64,000 nucleotides of DNA. Source: Euryodendron excelsum (taxonomy: Eukaryota; Streptophyta; Magnoliopsida; Ericales; Pentaphylacaceae). The notes under the pieces are model-generated. The model saw nothing but the letters and a program-made list of their open reading frames with translations, was not told the origin of the DNA and did not search any database. The stretch is from assembly GCA_033060915.1 (NCBI GenBank), contig CM065378.1:9727001-9791000 (forward strand), in the 5' to 3' direction. Below are positions 61,304 through 64,000 of the stretch, one piece after another (position 1 is the first letter of the stretch; each line of letters starts with the position of its first letter). The position numbers were made by a program, and so were the translations under genes.

Positions 61304-61693
61304 ACCATGAATGCTGCAGCCCCGTGCCCAATTCACAACTGATTTGTCCAAAAAATTCTCCTAATTAGGAGATTATATAGCCATGATACTAACTAGCATT
61401 CTTGAGGAAACTGCTTTGTAATCTCTTTCTGCTTAACAAATATGTCATCTGTTAATGTGTTTACCCTATATATATATATATATATATTATACACATCAAT
61501 GGCACGGGAAACTTGTCGGAAAATTTTCTTTCGTGATGGGGCCGCTTTTCTTTTGTTTTCTTTTCTGTTTTCTGGTGTATCCAAAGCAAATCTGCAATCT
61601 TCATTTAGGACTTTATGTGGTATGCTGCTATCCCTTGTTAACTTCCATGGCTATGCTGAAATTTTTAACCTTTAAACTGGTGTGGCTGATACT
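61304..61693. other. 3' flank of RING4
   Basis: Matches the 3' flanks of the other members (ACTAGCATTCTTGAGG, AACAAATATGTCATCTGTTA) and the first downstream module, shortened. No gene seen. Confidence 0.6.
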
Positions 61694-62313
61694 CAGTTAT
61701 CCATACTGAACAGATACTAACAAGGGTCAGTTCCATACAACCAAAGTATTCGTCAATACTGGTAGATAAAAGCCAATCCGGACAATATCCGCAAGGTATT
61801 GCTATAAATTTAAAAAATTCATATAAAATTTATATTCAGAATAATGTGGCTGAGTTGTGAGCCTATCACTTTAAAACAAAGAACCCACCAAGATGTATTT
61901 TAATTATAAAACTGTCATTATCACATCATTTTAGTTCAAAATTTTGTATAAAAATTTTGAAAGAATGATATTTTTCTATGCGTTAATAGTAGATTTGCCG
62001 GTACTGAATTTTTTTGTTCTTAAAATAATCTATTTTGTTGTATTTTATTTATAATTATGTTGAATATATACTAGACAATTAATATGTCTTTTAAAATTTT
62101 TTAAAATATACTTTACTTGAATAATACATTCCATAACATATTAAAATAATTTAGTGTTGAATAGTATATAATATATTGTCAAATTTTGTACGTGAATATT
62201 TTGTTTATATAATATTTATAATAATAAATTTAAAATAATACTTGATAATACATCAATATCAGTAAGTAGCATTAAAGTTAAATCGGTTTGATGGCGAGTA
62301 TGATATTGAGAAA
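61694..62313. mobile_element. 620-bp insertion with 8-bp target duplication
   Basis: Flanked by CTGATACT at 61686-61693 and 62314-62321. The same site is unfilled after RING1 (near 42860) and after the pseudogene (near 49279), where GTAGCTGAT runs straight into AATCC. An 8-bp duplication suggests hAT, but clear TIRs were not seen. Non-coding. Confidence 0.7.
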
Positions 62314-62321
62314 CTGATACT

Positions 62322-63257
62322 AATCCCGTTGTTATTTTGAATTGATTATCAATTTGTTGAAAATTGAGGGACCTGTAATTGTTGAGAAGTTACTGTATTT
62401 TAGCGACCATGCTCTGACAAGTATACAATTCATTGGATTCTTTGACGATTTCCATTTTTGGATATGAGAGAATAGAAACGACCACGTTGTCGTATTGAGA
62501 ACCTAGCATTGTTCATTTCTAGATTTGACGATCCAACTAAATTGCTTAGGACTTAAGTCACATTTTTAAATTTTTACCAGGAAGAGAGCATTTGAATGTG
62601 GTTGATTCCGTGTCAATTATAAAATTGATTTGTCAAAACCCAATTCGGTGGGAATGTTCAGCCCACCAACCAGGGGACCCAGTAATACAAACAAAAGGTG
62701 AAACCCGAAAAAATCTACTACAAACAGTGAAAAGAAACTTCGATTTTTTCAACTGCTGCCACCAATCAAAGGACAAGAAGAAAGGGAGTGGCAACCATAG
62801 AATTGGAAATTGTTCCAACGTCCTTTCTAGTTGGACTCCTAGATACGTATTGAGATATATATACACATAATGTCGAAAAAGCACTACATAATGGGAGAGA
62901 ATCGGCACACAGCTTAAGTCTTACAATATAAAATACTCAAGAGAAATAAACAATTAATCAGGAGAGATAGTTGCTACCATGCCAATAGAATTAGTAAAAC
63001 AATTATATAATTATAATTGGACAGGCAACTATGAAGAGGATGAAGATGAAAGAAAGCAATTTGGTTTTAGGATTTGCTGAATTTTTTTTTTTTTTAACCA
63101 TACATGAGAGTTTGAAACAGAATGACTATGGAACTCCAAATGAAGAAAGATCTTTCAGAAAAATATGAATTAATAAATAAACTTCCTAGCCTCTGGAATT
63201 CAAAAGCTAGATAGAATTTGAAAGTAGACAACGATGTAAATCTAGGAGACGCATTAA
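62322..63257. other. array right flank, no gene seen
   Basis: Up to about 62660 it matches the sequence following the downstream module at 49320-49640 (GATTTCCATTTTTG, ATATGAGAGAATAGAAA, CAACTAAATTGCTTA). Beyond that no feature was recognised; two 90-codon open frames on opposite strands overlap and resemble nothing. Confidence 0.5.
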
Positions 63258-63486
63258 GGGTCCGTTTTATATAGCTTTATTTTATTTTATTTTTTTGATT
63301 TATAAGCAAAAAAGTAAAAAAAATTTAGTTTTTTTTTTTTTTTTGCTTTTATAAGCTAAAATTAGTATAAAAGCAAAAAAAAAAAAAGAAAAGTAAAAAA
63401 GCAAAAAAAATTTGGACTTTTTTGTTTATAAGTTAAAAAAGCCAACCCAAAAAAACTTAAAAAAATAAACCATAAACAAGCGGACC
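63258..63486. mobile_element. Tourist-like MITE with TAA target duplication
   Basis: Starts GGGTCCGTTTTATATAGC and ends AAACAAGCGGACC, flanked by TAA (63255-63257, 63487-63489). The interior TTATAAGCAAAAAAG foldback matches that of 57443-57669. Confidence 0.82.
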
Positions 63487-64000
63487 TAAGAGAATATGCT
63501 CATGCTATTAGGAAATTAGAAAAAAAAAAATGTAAGGAACATTTTTTTTTTTTTGTGACAGAGTGTCTGGACTTTCAGTCGACCATTCCCTTCCCGTCCA
63601 CATGAATTATGTGAATTTATATATTATTTGAATGATAGCTGATAACTAAAGGCCGTGAGAAGGGATCAAAAGAAATATAAGTTTGGAAAAGGTTTAACAA
63701 AGACATAAAATTGGGCATTGTAGAAAGAAAAAAAAGCCGATGGATAACTGGTAAAACCACCTAATCAAGACCTGAAATTCCAAAAGGAAAGCCCTCAGTC
63801 AAAATCTAGATGCAGAATATGTCAAGAAGAATGACATATGCTAATAAAGGCCCAAAGAAAAATCAAACTTAACATATTGTACTTTTTGGACTCAAGGTTT
63901 GAAAATACAATATGGAATTGAAAAGAATAAAACTGAAACTTAGACTATGAGTCACGTTAAGATGAGCTCAGCGAAACTCTGATGATGAAAATAGTGGACT

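Overview
This is nuclear DNA of a flowering plant, most likely a woody eudicot. The evidence is intron-containing genes of plant families (a PERK receptor kinase, a plastid-targeted HD-domain nucleotidase, RHA2-like RING-H2 proteins), AT-rich spacers, and many plant-type MITEs, solo LTRs, Helitron-like and LINE remnants. Genus cannot be read from the sequence. Layout: 1-6.6 kb holds most of a minus-strand proline-rich extensin-like receptor kinase (six coding exons; the 3' exons are not found before the left edge). Its last visible intron contains a decayed coding-like fragment on the opposite strand. 6.6-13.8 kb is a spacer with an old 2.1-kb Mutator-like element and a small MITE. 13.8-22.3 kb is a complete eight-exon minus-strand gene for an HDDC2-type 5'-deoxynucleotidase; its first intron carries an RTE-type LINE remnant. 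22.7-41.5 kb is a repeat graveyard. Its centrepiece is a solo LTR of about 3.1 kb (23360-33646) into which two other solo LTRs (4.8 kb and 2.4 kb) have inserted; all three keep perfect 5-bp target-site duplications. A fourth solo LTR (35718-36682), a possible fifth, a hAT-type MITE and a Tourist-like MITE follow. No internal retrotransposon coding region survives in any of them. 41.7-62.5 kb is the most distinctive region: a tandem array of four intact single-exon RING-H2 genes plus one gutted copy, all on the plus strand. Each member has the same promoter module (a W-box block followed by a TATA tract). Most are preceded by a 72-75 bp tandem repeat, and shared flanking modules mark the duplicated units. 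Transposon insertions present in one unit and absent from its sister (Tourist-like MITEs, a Helitron, an 8-bp-TSD element) give filled and empty sites that order the duplications. 62.5-64 kb holds one more MITE and no recognisable gene. The three gene groups have no evident functional link. The RING array looks like an expanding E3 ubiquitin-ligase family with W-box, possibly WRKY-dependent, promoters; that functional reading is inference.
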